A program made the translations under genes and the position numbers. A stretch of DNA of 64,000 nt from Qipengyuania_C sp046254955 (GTDB taxonomy: Bacteria; Pseudomonadota; Alphaproteobacteria; Sphingomonadales; Sphingomonadaceae): positions 1,785,583-1,849,582 of the forward strand of contig NZ_JBJXRG010000001.1 in the NCBI RefSeq assembly GCF_046254955.1. The letters run 5' to 3'. Below, piece by piece: positions 10,296-18,512 of the stretch. Under the pieces are notes generated by a model, which saw nothing but the letters and a program-made list of their open reading frames with translations, did not search any database and was not told the DNA's origin. Numbering within the stretch: the first letter of the stretch is position 1; every line of letters starts with the position of its first letter.

Positions 10296-11708
10296 ATGGA
10301 ATATGTCTCGACCCGTGGCAGCGCCCAAGAAAATGGTTCGGCGCTCGATTTCGAAGGCGCTACGCTCGCTGGTCTTGCGCCCGATGGCGGCCTTTTCCTG
10401 CCGTCCGAATGGCCGCAATTCAGTGCGGATGAGATCGCAGCGATGGCGGGGCTGTCTTATGTCGAACTGGCCACACGCGTCATCACGCCTTTCGTCGGTG
10501 ATTGCCTCAGTGAAAACGAAGTCCGCGCGCTGTGCGATCAGGCCTATGGCCGGTTCTCGCACGCTGCAGTCACCCCACTCAAGCAGCTCGACGAGCAGCA
10601 ATGGCTGTTGGAATTGTTCCACGGACCGACTCTAGCGTTCAAGGATGTCGCACTGCAATTGCTCGGCCTGCTATTCGAGAAATTTCTCTCACGGCGCGAG
10701 GATCACCTGACGATTGTCGGCGCGACCAGTGGTGATACCGGATCGGCTGCCATCGACGCTGTCGCGGGACGCGAGAAGATCGATATCTTCATGCTCCATC
10801 CCAAAGGGCGGGTGAGCGATGTCCAGCGCCGTCAAATGACCACAGTACGCGCGCCCAATGTGCACAACATCGCCATCGAAGGCAGCTTTGACGATGCGCA
10901 GGCGATGGTGAAGCGAATGTTCCGCGACGTGGCCATGACCAGCCGTTTCCACATCAGTGCGGTCAATTCGATCAATTGGGCGCGGTTGGTGGCGCAAGTG
11001 GTCTATTACTTCGCTTCGGCGGTGCAGCTCGGGGCGCCGCATCGCAAAGTCGCCTTCAGCGTGCCGACGGGCAATTTTGGCGATGTCTTTGCCGGATATG
11101 TTGCCGCGAAAATGGGACTGCCGATCGAACAGCTGATCGTCGCAACAAATATCAACGATATCCTCCACCGCGCGTTGTCGAGCGGTGACTATTCGGCGGG
11201 TACCGTCACGCCCACTGCCGCGCCTTCGATGGATATACAGGTCAGCTCGAATTTCGAGCGCTTGCTGTTTGATGTGGGCGGCCGAGATGGACAGGCTTTG
11301 GCGGCGCAGATGCATGGCTTCGAAGAGACAAAGGCAATGCAGCTCACCAATGCGCAGCGCGAAGGTGCGTCGGGCCTCTTCACCAGTACACGCTGTGATC
11401 CGGATGAGATGTCACGGGCGATGCGTTGGGCGTGCGAGGCGAGCGGCGAGCTTATCGACCCGCATACCGCTATCGGTCTCCATGCGGCGCGCAGTACCGC
11501 GATCGATCCTGCGATCCCGATCATCACGCTGGCGACGGCGCATCCTGCCAAGTTTCCCGACGCGGTCGAGCGCGCAACAGGCCTGCGTCCCTCGCTACCT
11601 GCGCGCGTGGGCGACCTGTTTTCGCGCGAAGAAAGCTACACTGAATTGCCCGGTGACTATGATGCGGTGGCGAAGTTCGTCGAGAGCTACGCCACGCCGG
11701 TTGCCTGA
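10296..11708 (+). CDS. thrC: Threonine synthase
   Basis: ThrC converts O-phosphohomoserine to threonine using pyridoxal phosphate. The 470 residues fit the long bacterial/fungal type. FHGPTLAFKDVALQLLG contains the PLP-binding lysine, and GATSGDTGSAAI is the serine/threonine loop that binds the cofactor phosphate. The N-terminal YVSTRG and APDGGLFLP are also characteristic. It follows the oxidase operon by 50 bases and overlaps the downstream methyltransferase start by one base. Confidence 0.97.
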   Translation: MEYVSTRGSAQENGSALDFEGATLAGLAPDGGLFLPSEWPQFSADEIAAMAGLSYVELATRVITPFVGDCLSENEVRALCDQAYGRFSHAAVTPLKQLDEQQWLLELFHGPTLAFKDVALQLLGLLFEKFLSRREDHLTIVGATSGDTGSAAIDAVAGREKIDIFMLHPKGRVSDVQRRQMTTVRAPNVHNIAIEGSFDDAQAMVKRMFRDVAMTSRFHISAVNSINWARLVAQVVYYFASAVQLGAPHRKVAFSVPTGNFGDVFAGYVAAKMGLPIEQLIVATNINDILHRALSSGDYSAGTVTPTAAPSMDIQVSSNFERLLFDVGGRDGQALAAQMHGFEETKAMQLTNAQREGASGLFTSTRCDPDEMSRAMRWACEASGELIDPHTAIGLHAARSTAIDPAIPIITLATAHPAKFPDAVERATGLRPSLPARVGDLFSREESYTELPGDYDAVAKFVESYATPVA

Positions 11709-12601
11709 TGGCGACGCTGGTTACTCAGGCGCGGTTGCTCGCGGGCGAGGGCTGGAAAAGCTATCGCCTGCTCGACAGCGGCAATGGCCGCAAGTTCGAG
11801 CAGTACGGGCTCCGTCGCTTTATCCGTCCCGAGCCACAGGCGATGTGGTCGCCGCGCCTTGCCGAATGGAACGCCGATGGCGAATTCGTGCCTGGCTCGG
11901 ACGACGATGGCGGCGGGCGCTGGATCTTCGACAATCCTGTTCCCGAAGACGGCTGGCCGCTCGACTGGCGCGACGGCATCCGCTTCAACGCACAGTGTAC
12001 GCCTTTCCGGCATCTTGGCTTCTTCCCAGATATGGCTCCGGTATGGGACTGGATGGGCGCGCAATTGGGCGAACGAGATAATGCGCAAACGCTCAACCTG
12101 TTCGGATATACCGGCGTCGGATCGCTCGCGTTGAGCCGTTACGGCAAGGTTACTCACGTCGATGCGAGCAAGAAATCGGTCGCGCAGGCCCGCGAGAATG
12201 CAGCGCTGTCCGGCATGGAGGATCGTCCGATCCGATGGCTGGTCGATGATGCGTCTAAGTTTACCGCGCGCGAGGTAAGGCGCGAAAACCGTTATGACGG
12301 GATTATTCTCGATCCCCCGAAATTCGGACGCGGACCAAAGAATGAAACCTGGCGCTTGGAGGCAGGCTTGCCCGATCTCGTTGCCGATTGCCGCCGACTG
12401 TTGGACGAAGAGAGCAGCTTCCTTTTCCTCACGGTCTACGCGGTGCGGATGAGTAGCCTTTCGCTTGCTGGGCTGCTCAATGAACATTTTGCCGACATGC
12501 CCGGTGAGATTGAGCACGGTGATCTGGCCGTTCGTGAGGATGGTGACGGCGCGCGCCTGCTTCCGACCGCGATCTTCGCGCGCTGGTCCAATCCGCGCTA
12601 A
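11708..12601 (+). CDS. Class I SAM-dependent methyltransferase (RlmI/RlmK-like)
   Basis: The 297-residue protein has a SAM-binding core with LNLFGYTGVGSLALSRYGKVTHVDASKKSV (motif I; given by its key glycines) and the acceptor-side IILDPPKFGRGP. The DPPKF tetrad is typical of rRNA m5C or m2G methyltransferases of the RlmI group. No PUA domain precedes the core, unlike E. coli RlmI. The substrate is probably rRNA, but this is inferred from family only. It is coupled to thrC by TGATG. Confidence 0.85.
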   Translation: MATLVTQARLLAGEGWKSYRLLDSGNGRKFEQYGLRRFIRPEPQAMWSPRLAEWNADGEFVPGSDDDGGGRWIFDNPVPEDGWPLDWRDGIRFNAQCTPFRHLGFFPDMAPVWDWMGAQLGERDNAQTLNLFGYTGVGSLALSRYGKVTHVDASKKSVAQARENAALSGMEDRPIRWLVDDASKFTAREVRRENRYDGIILDPPKFGRGPKNETWRLEAGLPDLVADCRRLLDEESSFLFLTVYAVRMSSLSLAGLLNEHFADMPGEIEHGDLAVREDGDGARLLPTAIFARWSNPR

Positions 12602-12610
12602 GGGACTGCA

Positions 12611-12982
12611 ATGGCCGATTCGCTCACTCTCGAAGTTGCCGATCTTGAAGTTGACGTGCTCACCGGGATTTACTCCGAGGAGACCGGCAAGCCGCAGCCG
12701 CTCCGCATCTCGGTTTCCGCCGAGATGAAGATTGCCGAGCGCTACGACCCGGATACGCCGCTTTCCGAGAGCAAGAATTACATGGACTTGAAATTCGCAG
12801 CCTCGGACGCGCTGCCGAAAGGCGTGCATTTCAAGCTGATCGAGTCGCTCGCCGATCACATCTGCGAGACGCTGCTGGTGCAGGACAAGCGGGTCCAGGC
12901 AGTAATGGTCAAGATCGTCAAACTGGCGATCGCCGAAGCTAATGAGAAGATCGGCATCACCATGCGTCGCGAGAGACGCTGA
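12611..12982 (+). CDS. folB: Dihydroneopterin aldolase family protein
   Basis: FolB cleaves dihydroneopterin to hydroxymethyl-dihydropterin in folate synthesis. The 123-residue protein has the start LEVADLEVDVLTGIYSEE and the core PLRISVSAEM. A central YMDLKFAASD region takes the place of the usual Y-x-x-V/I segment, and the end LAIAEANEKIGITMRRER follows. The length is typical. Residues normally used for catalysis differ somewhat from E. coli FolB, so the assignment is to the family rather than to a proven activity. Confidence 0.8.
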   Translation: MADSLTLEVADLEVDVLTGIYSEETGKPQPLRISVSAEMKIAERYDPDTPLSESKNYMDLKFAASDALPKGVHFKLIESLADHICETLLVQDKRVQAVMVKIVKLAIAEANEKIGITMRRERR

Positions 12983-13300
12983 ATGGCGGGGCAGGCCGAG
13001 CTACGGATCGCAGAACTGCCCGATAGCGCTCTCGAAGCTGCGGGGGTTTTTCACAGCGAGTGGATCGACAAGATCGCGGATGCGCTCAGCGCAGCAGATG
13101 AAGTCGTCATCGTCATGTCGGACGCAACCTACGATCATGACGACTGGCGCCGGTCGGCAGCGCGGGATCTCGCTCGTGCCAACGCTCCCAAGCGGGTGAA
13201 TGTCGTCGCGGGTAGCGACGAGGCGGCGATCGCCGCTACGCTATCCTATCTGGCAGGTGCTCCCGGTGTGACAGGGCAATACCTCAAGACCCATGGATAA
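12983..13300 (+). CDS. Small Rossmann-fold-like protein
   Basis: The 105-residue protein starts directly after the folB stop and overlaps moaA by eight bases. It has alternating helix and strand segments, with EVVIVMSDATYDHDDWRRSAARDLARANAPKRVNVVAG in the middle. It ends with YLAGAPGVTGQYLKTHG, which resembles the tail of short-chain dehydrogenases, but no GxxxGxG nucleotide loop or YxxxK active site is present. It is best described as a half-length SDR-like protein without evident catalysis. Confidence 0.75.
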   Translation: MAGQAELRIAELPDSALEAAGVFHSEWIDKIADALSAADEVVIVMSDATYDHDDWRRSAARDLARANAPKRVNVVAGSDEAAIAATLSYLAGAPGVTGQYLKTHG

Positions 13301-14345
13301 CCGTCCGCAAAAGGCCCATAATGCCCCTGAGATGACAGAAGCCAAGCACCAAACTGGCCTTGTGGACCGCTACCAGCGGCACATCAGCTATTTGCGCCTT
13401 TCAGTGACGGATCGCTGCGATCTTCGGTGCCAGTACTGCATGCCCGAGCGCATGCAATTTCTGCCCAAAGCAGAAATCCTGAGCCTTGAGGAAGTATACC
13501 GAATGGCGCTGGGCTTCATGGCCCGCGGGATTACCAAGATCAGGCTCACGGGCGGCGAACCTCTGGTGCGGCGTGATGTGATCGACCTCGTTCGCACATT
13601 GGGGCGTCACATCGGACAAGAGCTCGAAGAGCTTACGTTGACGACCAATGGCACTCAGCTTTCCGAGATGGCTGATGACTTGGCCGCTGCTGGGATCCGG
13701 CGGATCAATGTTTCGCTCGATTCGCTCGATCAGCAGAAGTTCGCCAAGCTGACACGGCGGGACCGTCTCGAGCAGGTTCTCGAGGGACTTCAGGCTGCCA
13801 AGGCCGCAGGGCTCAGGGTCAAGATCAACACTGTTGCGATGAAAGACTTCAACGAGGGCGAAATTGCGTCCCTTATCGCATGGGCCCACGGCGAGGGCTT
13901 CGACCTGACGCTCATCGAAGTCATGCCGCTGGGCGAAGTTGATGGCGACCGGGTGGATCACTTCGTGCCCCTGACCGCGGTAATCGAAAGACTCGAAAAG
14001 TCGTGGACCATGGCTCCTTCGGGACATGTGACAGGCGGTCCCGCACGCTATTTTGACATTACCGAGACGGGCGGCCGCCTTGGCGTGATTTCGCCACTCA
14101 CCAATAACTTCTGTGCCGGGTGCAATCGCATACGGGTGACGGCGACTGGCCAGCTTTACCCCTGCCTGGGCGGCGGCGAGCAGGTTGATCTGCGCGCGGC
14201 ACTGCGGTCTGACGATCCGGATGAAAATTTGTCCGCTGCGCTCGATGAAGCCATGCGAATTAAGCCCGAGCGTCATTTTTTCGATATTTCCCAACGTGGT
14301 GCGGAGCCCGCGCAGCCGCGCCATATGTCTGTGACAGGCGGCTAG
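13293..14345 (+). CDS. moaA: GTP 3',8-cyclase (molybdopterin synthesis)
   Basis: MoaA is a radical-SAM enzyme that converts GTP to 3',8-cyclo-GTP, the first step in molybdenum cofactor synthesis. The radical-SAM cluster cysteines are in DRCDLRCQYCMPE (CxxxCxxC). The second cluster site is CAGCNRIRV followed by the third cysteine in LYPCLGGG. The C-terminus ends MSVTGG, the GG tail needed for activity. The start is ambiguous: 13293 overlaps the upstream gene by eight bases, and MTEAKHQ at 13332 is an alternative. moaD follows. Confidence 0.96.
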   Translation: MDNRPQKAHNAPEMTEAKHQTGLVDRYQRHISYLRLSVTDRCDLRCQYCMPERMQFLPKAEILSLEEVYRMALGFMARGITKIRLTGGEPLVRRDVIDLVRTLGRHIGQELEELTLTTNGTQLSEMADDLAAAGIRRINVSLDSLDQQKFAKLTRRDRLEQVLEGLQAAKAAGLRVKINTVAMKDFNEGEIASLIAWAHGEGFDLTLIEVMPLGEVDGDRVDHFVPLTAVIERLEKSWTMAPSGHVTGGPARYFDITETGGRLGVISPLTNNFCAGCNRIRVTATGQLYPCLGGGEQVDLRAALRSDDPDENLSAALDEAMRIKPERHFFDISQRGAEPAQPRHMSVTGG

Positions 14346-14349
14346 CGCG

Positions 14350-14592
14350 ATGCCCGCGACCATCGTGTTCCTTGGGCCGCTGCGAGACCTTGCAGGCGAG
14401 GATCAGCGCGAGGTGCTCGCTCCGCTAGACTGGAAAGGCCTCCTCGATTCGGTCGGAGCCGAAATCGCGGAGCAATTGCGCGATGATCGGGTGAATGTCG
14501 CATGTGGCGGCAAGGTGCTTGCCGACAAGACTGCGCTCAACGCGCAAGACGGTGACGAGGTTGCGTTGCTCCCGCCCGTAAGCGGAGGCTGA
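14350..14592 (+). CDS. moaD: Molybdopterin synthase sulfur carrier subunit
   Basis: MoaD is a ubiquitin-like protein that carries sulfur as a C-terminal thiocarboxylate and donates it to precursor Z. The 80-residue chain ends in LLPPVSGG, the diglycine needed for adenylation. DGDEVALLPPVSGG is the family signature. It begins with IVFLGPLRDLAG, as in other MoaD proteins. It is four bases after moaA and one base before moaE, so the three are co-transcribed. Confidence 0.95.
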   Translation: MPATIVFLGPLRDLAGEDQREVLAPLDWKGLLDSVGAEIAEQLRDDRVNVACGGKVLADKTALNAQDGDEVALLPPVSGG

Positions 14593-14593
14593 G

Positions 14594-15040
14594 ATGCGCC
14601 GCGTCGCGCTGCTAGAATCGCCGTTCGATCCGAACCCGGAAATCGAAAAGCTCTCGCACGCCTGTCCTGATGCCGGGGGTGTAGCAACGTTTGTTGGGAA
14701 AGTGAGGGCAGGCGAAGGCGTAGAAGCGCTTGAGCTGCTCCATTATGATCCGTTGACGCTTGCCGGGATGGAAGCGCTCGCAGATGAAGCTTCGATTCGC
14801 TGGAATCTCGAAGGCCTCTTGATTATGCACCGCATTGGCTTGCTGCAGCCAGGCGAGCCGATCGTGTGTGTGTCCGCTGCTTCAAGACACCGCCGCGATG
14901 CCATCGAGGCTGTCGATTTCTGCATGGACCACTTGAAGAGCGCGGCCTGGTTCTGGAAGCGGGAGAAGCGGGCTGATGGCTGGCAATGGATCGAGCCTCG
15001 CGAACGAGACTTCTCCGACCGAGACCGCTGGACGCAATAA
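14594..15040 (+). CDS. moaE: Molybdopterin synthase catalytic subunit
   Basis: MoaE forms the heterotetramer with MoaD that adds two sulfurs to precursor Z. The 148-residue protein contains GGVATFVGKVRAGEGVEALELLHYDP, VCVSAASRHRRDAIEAVDFCMDHLKSAAWFWKRE (conserved Lys in the last part), and a short C-terminus. It is the last gene of the moaA-moaD-moaE run. The FNR-like box after it starts only eleven bases beyond the stop. Confidence 0.95.
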   Translation: MRRVALLESPFDPNPEIEKLSHACPDAGGVATFVGKVRAGEGVEALELLHYDPLTLAGMEALADEASIRWNLEGLLIMHRIGLLQPGEPIVCVSAASRHRRDAIEAVDFCMDHLKSAAWFWKREKRADGWQWIEPRERDFSDRDRWTQ

Positions 15041-15051
15041 TCCTGGCAGAT

Positions 15052-15065
15052 TTGACCCAGGTCAA
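15052..15065 (+). promoter_or_regulatory. FNR/FixK-type binding box
   Basis: TTGACCCAGGTCAA is a palindrome with six-base arms and two central bases, close to the FNR consensus TTGAT-N4-ATCAA. Its centre is 60 bases before the ATG of the membrane protein at 15119, so a class II promoter with start about 40 bases downstream of the centre would fit. The convergent gene at 15560-16252 encodes a matching FNR-type protein. No clear -10 element was recognised. Confidence 0.7.
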
Positions 15066-15118
15066 AGTGCGACTCGCGAAAAGAAGGAACAAGGTTTCTC
15101 AGCAAAGGAGAAGCCCTC

Positions 15119-15547
15119 ATGTCCAAACATTTCGAACGCGAGCTCGTCGCCGACAGAGCTGTCGTGTATTCCAGAATGCCTGCCGATACGCGACACGAAG
15201 TTGATCGCACTTTCGAGATCCCGCCGATTGCCTATGCGTTGACGGTAGGAAGCTATCTTGGCTTCCTCGCCATCCTGACCGCCGCAGTCGGAAATTCCGA
15301 ACTCATCATTCCGATGGTGATCTTCAGCTTCTTTATAGTGGCCGGATTCTCGCTTCCGACAATCTGGACAAGACTAGAACCAGAGAAGACTAGCAAAGCG
15401 CTGAGCTGGGGGCGTTTCCGGCAGCAAGGCATATTGACCCACACCGGTCATGTAACTGCCGGGGAAGCCATGGCGCAGGTGCTTATCCTTCCTGTGCTGG
15501 TATTCTTCTGGGGATTGGCAATTGCAGTGATACTTGCCCTGATCTGA
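15119..15547 (+). CDS. Small membrane protein behind an FNR box
   Basis: This 142-residue protein is of unknown function. It has a soluble N-terminus (about 35 residues), then membrane helices at about 35-58, 62-82 and 119-141, and a loop between the second and third that carries the charged segment RLEPEKTSKALSWGRFRQQG. An AAAGGAG ribosome site lies eight bases before the ATG. Its position behind an FNR-type box and beside fnr suggests an oxygen-responsive role, but no family was recognised. Confidence 0.8.
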   Translation: MSKHFERELVADRAVVYSRMPADTRHEVDRTFEIPPIAYALTVGSYLGFLAILTAAVGNSELIIPMVIFSFFIVAGFSLPTIWTRLEPEKTSKALSWGRFRQQGILTHTGHVTAGEAMAQVLILPVLVFFWGLAIAVILALI

Positions 15548-15559
15548 GCCTCCACTCGG

Positions 15560-16252
15560 TTAGGCCTTTGCTGCAATTGCTTTGAGGCGCGCGGGATCTG
15601 TGAGGGCGATCCCGCGCGCCCCTTCACGTTTGATAGCGCCTTCTTTTTCCAGCTTTGTCAGACGCCGACTGACCGTTTCGATCGTCAATCCTGCGAGGTT
15701 GGCGATCTCGCCGCGCGACAATGGAAGCTCAAACCTTTCCGCGGGATGGCAAGCCGAATCGCTTGCAGCTTGCGCGAGCGCCAGTATCAGGGACGCGACC
15801 CGCGATGCAGCATCGCTCTTTCCCGTCATCGAAAGGAGACCGCGCGCGGCGTGCAAGTCTTCCTGAGAGCGTCGGAGTAGTGCCAGTCCAAGCGCCGGGT
15901 AACGCTCGATCGCGGCTTCCATATCGACCTGGCTGAATGTGCAAAGCTGCGAATCCGATAAGGCAACTACATCATAGTGGGTGAAAGGCTGGAAAAGCTC
16001 GCCAGCAAATCCGGCTGGATGGATCAGCGCCAGAATGCGCTCATCGCCATCTTCATTGAATGACGAAACCTTGAGCGCTCCGCTTACGAGAGTGGCGCAG
16101 GCTGCGTCCTCATCACCGGCTGCAAACAGCATCTCACCGCGTTTGATCAGGCGTGTTCTGCCTATTGAGGCGAGCGCTTCACGCTCTTCGGGATCGAGTA
16201 CGGAGCACGCCGCACGTTCGCGCACGGGGCAGGTTTCGCAGGCCAAGCTCAT
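15560..16252 (-). CDS. fnrL: FNR-type oxygen-sensing transcription regulator
   Basis: This 230-residue Crp/Fnr-family regulator has the cysteines for a [4Fe-4S] cluster: C5, C8 and C16 at the N-terminus, and C104 in ALSDSQLCTF, which aligns with E. coli FNR C122. The cyclic-nucleotide-like barrel follows. The C-terminal helix-turn-helix contains LAGLTIETVSRRLTKLE, with the E-xx-SR recognition residues (E192, S195, R196) used by FNR to read TTGAT. A matching site lies at 15052. It is the second gene after the lipoprotein gene, whose stop is adjacent to its ATG. Confidence 0.92.
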   Translation of the reverse strand: MSLACETCPVRERAACSVLDPEEREALASIGRTRLIKRGEMLFAAGDEDAACATLVSGALKVSSFNEDGDERILALIHPAGFAGELFQPFTHYDVVALSDSQLCTFSQVDMEAAIERYPALGLALLRRSQEDLHAARGLLSMTGKSDAASRVASLILALAQAASDSACHPAERFELPLSRGEIANLAGLTIETVSRRLTKLEKEGAIKREGARGIALTDPARLKAIAAKA

Positions 16253-16756
16253 TCAGCGGACCGTTGCACGCAAATCAGCCAGGATGCGGTCTTCTTCGCG
16301 GAGCATGGCAAGCACTTCCTCTCGGGCCGAATCGATTGGGGCGAGCGCCTGATTGGATAGCCTTGCGTCGACGTAGAGTATATCGAGTTCGCCGAGCGAA
16401 ATCGCAGCGCTGCTACGGGCCGAATCGAGATCGGCTAATGCGACTTGCGCCGCCGCCCACTCGTTGCTGCCCGCTTCGCGGCCCGAGACGCTGCTTGCCA
16501 ATTGCGCCGCGCGCGGTGCTGCGGAAAGAAATTCCGCGTGAGCAGAGCGAGCTCGTTCCGTGATGGTGGCAAGGGTCTGTTCGCTTACTGCAGGCTGTTC
16601 GGGAAATGGAAAGGGGGCTGCCGGATTGACTGATCCCTGAATCCGCTCTGCGGGGCGGATATCGAGCGAGGGATAACGGCCTGGATCGCCCGCGCAGCCA
16701 GACAAGATGGTGGCGGCAATGGAGAGACTCAGATAGTGGCGAGACAAAGGGAACAT
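16253..16756 (-). CDS. Small lipoprotein, uncharacterised
   Basis: This 167-residue protein has a lipoprotein signal with the box ILSGC, giving a mature N-terminal cysteine at about residue 20. It is then Pro/Ala-rich and largely helical, with no enzyme motif. The start at 16756 has GGAG eight bases upstream and is preferred to 16774. The stop is directly followed by the fnrL start, so the two genes form a pair. The function is unknown. Confidence 0.8.
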   Translation of the reverse strand: MFPLSRHYLSLSIAATILSGCAGDPGRYPSLDIRPAERIQGSVNPAAPFPFPEQPAVSEQTLATITERARSAHAEFLSAAPRAAQLASSVSGREAGSNEWAAAQVALADLDSARSSAAISLGELDILYVDARLSNQALAPIDSAREEVLAMLREEDRILADLRATVR

Positions 16757-16818
16757 CGCTGCGCTCCATAGCATGATGATCAGACTGATCCAGCGGCAGA
16801 AAATGCAGCAATCCGACG

Positions 16819-16847
16819 TTGACTTGCTGGCCTGCTCCCCTTAATGG
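16819..16847 (+). promoter_or_regulatory. Probable sigma-70-type promoter for rplU-rpmA
   Basis: TTGACT at 16819-16824 is followed by a 17-base spacer and TAATGG at 16842-16847, giving a leader of about 90 bases before the rplU ATG at 16942. The leader has a possible stem (CAAGC ... GCTTG around 16859-16886) near the GCGGCGG stretch. Promoter activity and any L21 autoregulation are inferred. Confidence 0.5.
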
Positions 16848-16941
16848 CACCCATCTTTCAAGCGCCCGCTTCGCGGCGGTGGCTTGAGCGCGCCGATTCC
16901 ATGGGGAATGGGCACAGCAAATTGAATGAGAGAATAGCACC

Positions 16942-17439
16942 ATGTTCGCTGTAGTGCGTACGGGCGGCAAGCAGTACCGGGTTGCCGCCGGAGACAAGAT
17001 TGCGGTTGAGAAGCTCGCTGGGGAAGCCGGCGACACCATCACGCTGGGCGATGTCCTGTTGGCAGGCGAAGGCGATAATATCGCTGACGCATCCAAGGTC
17101 ACCGTTTCGGCCGAAATTATCGCCCAAGCCAAGGGCGAAAAGGTGGTTATCTTCAAGAAGCGCCGCCGGCATAACTATCGCCGTAAGCTCGGCCATCGTC
17201 AGCAGATGACGCTGCTGCGCATCACCGACGTCGGCGAAGGCAAAAAGAAGGCTGCGCCGAAGAAGGAAGAAGCCAAGGCTGCTCCCAAGAAGGACACTTC
17301 TGAAGAGAAGGCGGCTCCCAAGGCCAAGAAGGCCGCGCCGAAGAAGGCCGCGGCTACCAAGAAGGCAGCGGACAAGAAGCCTGCTGCGAAGAAGGCTCCT
17401 GCCAAGAAGGCAGCGGCCAAGAAGACTGACAAGAAGTAA
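16942..17439 (+). CDS. rplU: 50S ribosomal protein L21 with C-terminal extension
   Basis: L21 binds 23S rRNA in the large subunit. The first about 100 residues are a standard L21: MFAVVRTGGKQYRVAAGD, then VVIFKKRRRHNYRRKLGHRQ and TLLRITDVG. The remaining about 65 residues are a Lys/Ala/Pro-rich tail with repeated AAPKK/AAKK units. Similar tails are seen in L21 of other sphingomonads, probably unstructured and RNA-binding. rpmA follows after 12 bases. Confidence 0.96.
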   Translation: MFAVVRTGGKQYRVAAGDKIAVEKLAGEAGDTITLGDVLLAGEGDNIADASKVTVSAEIIAQAKGEKVVIFKKRRRHNYRRKLGHRQQMTLLRITDVGEGKKKAAPKKEEAKAAPKKDTSEEKAAPKAKKAAPKKAAATKKAADKKPAAKKAPAKKAAAKKTDKK

Positions 17440-17451
17440 GGATCCGGAACG

Positions 17452-17721
17452 ATGGCACATAAGAAAGCAGGCGGTTCATCGCGTAACGGTCGCGATTCAG
17501 CCGGTCGTCGCCTCGGTGTGAAGAAGTTCGGCAGCGAAGCAGTCGTCGCCGGCAACATTATTGTGCGCCAACGCGGGACCAAGTTCTACCCGGCAACCAA
17601 TGTCGGCATGGGCAAGGATCACACGCTGTTCGCGCTTACTGACGGCATTGTGCGATTCCACAAAGGTAAGCTCGGCCGCAAATACGTGTCGGTAGACATG
17701 ATGGCGGAAGCAGCCGAATAA
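17452..17721 (+). CDS. rpmA: 50S ribosomal protein L27
   Basis: L27 reaches the peptidyl transferase centre through its N-terminus. The 89-residue sequence starts MAHKKAGGSSRNGRDSAGRR and continues LGVKKFGSEAV, as in most bacteria. There is no N-terminal propeptide of the Firmicutes type. It forms an operon with rplU. Confidence 0.98.
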   Translation: MAHKKAGGSSRNGRDSAGRRLGVKKFGSEAVVAGNIIVRQRGTKFYPATNVGMGKDHTLFALTDGIVRFHKGKLGRKYVSVDMMAEAAE

Positions 17722-17789
17722 ACGGACGGTTCGATTAGGGGATCGTCCAAGCGGGACGGTCCCAGCCGGGTTAACCACCGGCACTACTT

Positions 17790-17828
17790 AGAGGGAGATG
17801 GGGCCGACCCGTCTCCCTCTTGTCGTTT
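17790..17828 (+). terminator. Intrinsic terminator after rpmA
   Basis: A strong hairpin with arms AGAGGGAGA (17790-17798) and TCTCCCTCT (17812-17820) is extended inward by a T-G wobble and three more GC pairs around the loop GCCGA. It is followed by TGTCGTTT, a weak T-rich tail. It lies about 70 bases after the rpmA stop and closes the ribosomal operon. Confidence 0.7.
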
Positions 17829-17928
17829 CTCCCTCGTAAAAGCCGGCTGGCCGCAAGGCCTGCCATCATGAAGCTGTCACGTAGCCGGAGTAGGAGCCCG
17901 GTGCGCTGGCGAGATGAGGAGAAGACCG

Positions 17929-18486
17929 ATGTTCCACCGCAGCGAAAACCTGTTCATGCGGCCTGCATGGATTGAGGATGCGAAGGCCGTCACCCAAGGG
18001 ATCGGCGAAGAAGTGATCGTACGTAATCTAGCGCGCGCCCCATGGCCCTACACCATGGACAATGCGGTCGAATTTCTTTCTCGCCTCGACGATGGCAGCA
18101 AACTGCCGCGTTTTGCGCTCACCTTGCCGGGCGAAGTTGACGGGCCGCTTGTCGGCATGTGCGGTCTGCACGAGGACGAAGACCGCGTTGAGCTTGGTTA
18201 TTGGATCGCGCGCCAATGGTGGGGTAGGGGCATTGCCACCGAGGCTGCCAAGGCGGTTCTGGAAGTGGCGCGGGCCATGGGTTTTGCGCGCATCCACGCC
18301 GGTCACTTCGTCGATAACCCGGCATCCGGACGAGTGCTAGAAAAAGCCGGCTTCCGCTTTACGGGAGAGATGAGGCCGCAGTTCTCACTTGCCCGCGGAG
18401 AAACGGTCATGTCGCGGCGCTATGCAATAGATCTGGCGGACGGTCCGGAGGAATTCTCGCCCTATGAAATGAAGCGCGCCGCCTAA
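17929..18486 (+). CDS. GNAT-family N-acetyltransferase (RimJ/RimL type)
   Basis: The 185-residue protein has the acetyl-CoA-binding motif A, ELGYWIARQWWGRGIATEAA, followed by ALRWAxxxGFxRIHAGHFVDNPASGRVLEKAGF, as in RimJ/RimL-type transferases. The substrate is unknown. The ATG at 17929 has AGGAGA six bases upstream, whereas the in-frame earlier ATG at 17914 has none. Confidence 0.85.
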   Translation: MFHRSENLFMRPAWIEDAKAVTQGIGEEVIVRNLARAPWPYTMDNAVEFLSRLDDGSKLPRFALTLPGEVDGPLVGMCGLHEDEDRVELGYWIARQWWGRGIATEAAKAVLEVARAMGFARIHAGHFVDNPASGRVLEKAGFRFTGEMRPQFSLARGETVMSRRYAIDLADGPEEFSPYEMKRAA

Positions 18487-18512
18487 CTGGGCGGCGCGCA
18501 TTCGTTGAGGGG

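Noticed and set aside
11185..12081. A 298-codon plus frame within thrC and the methyltransferase
   Set aside because: It is a frame-shifted reading of two genes with clear domain motifs; the product is Arg/Ser-rich.
16859..16886. Stem in the rplU leader as an L21 autoregulatory RNA
   Set aside because: The stem is short and interrupted, and I recognise no established L21 leader motif; kept only as a comment on the promoter entry.
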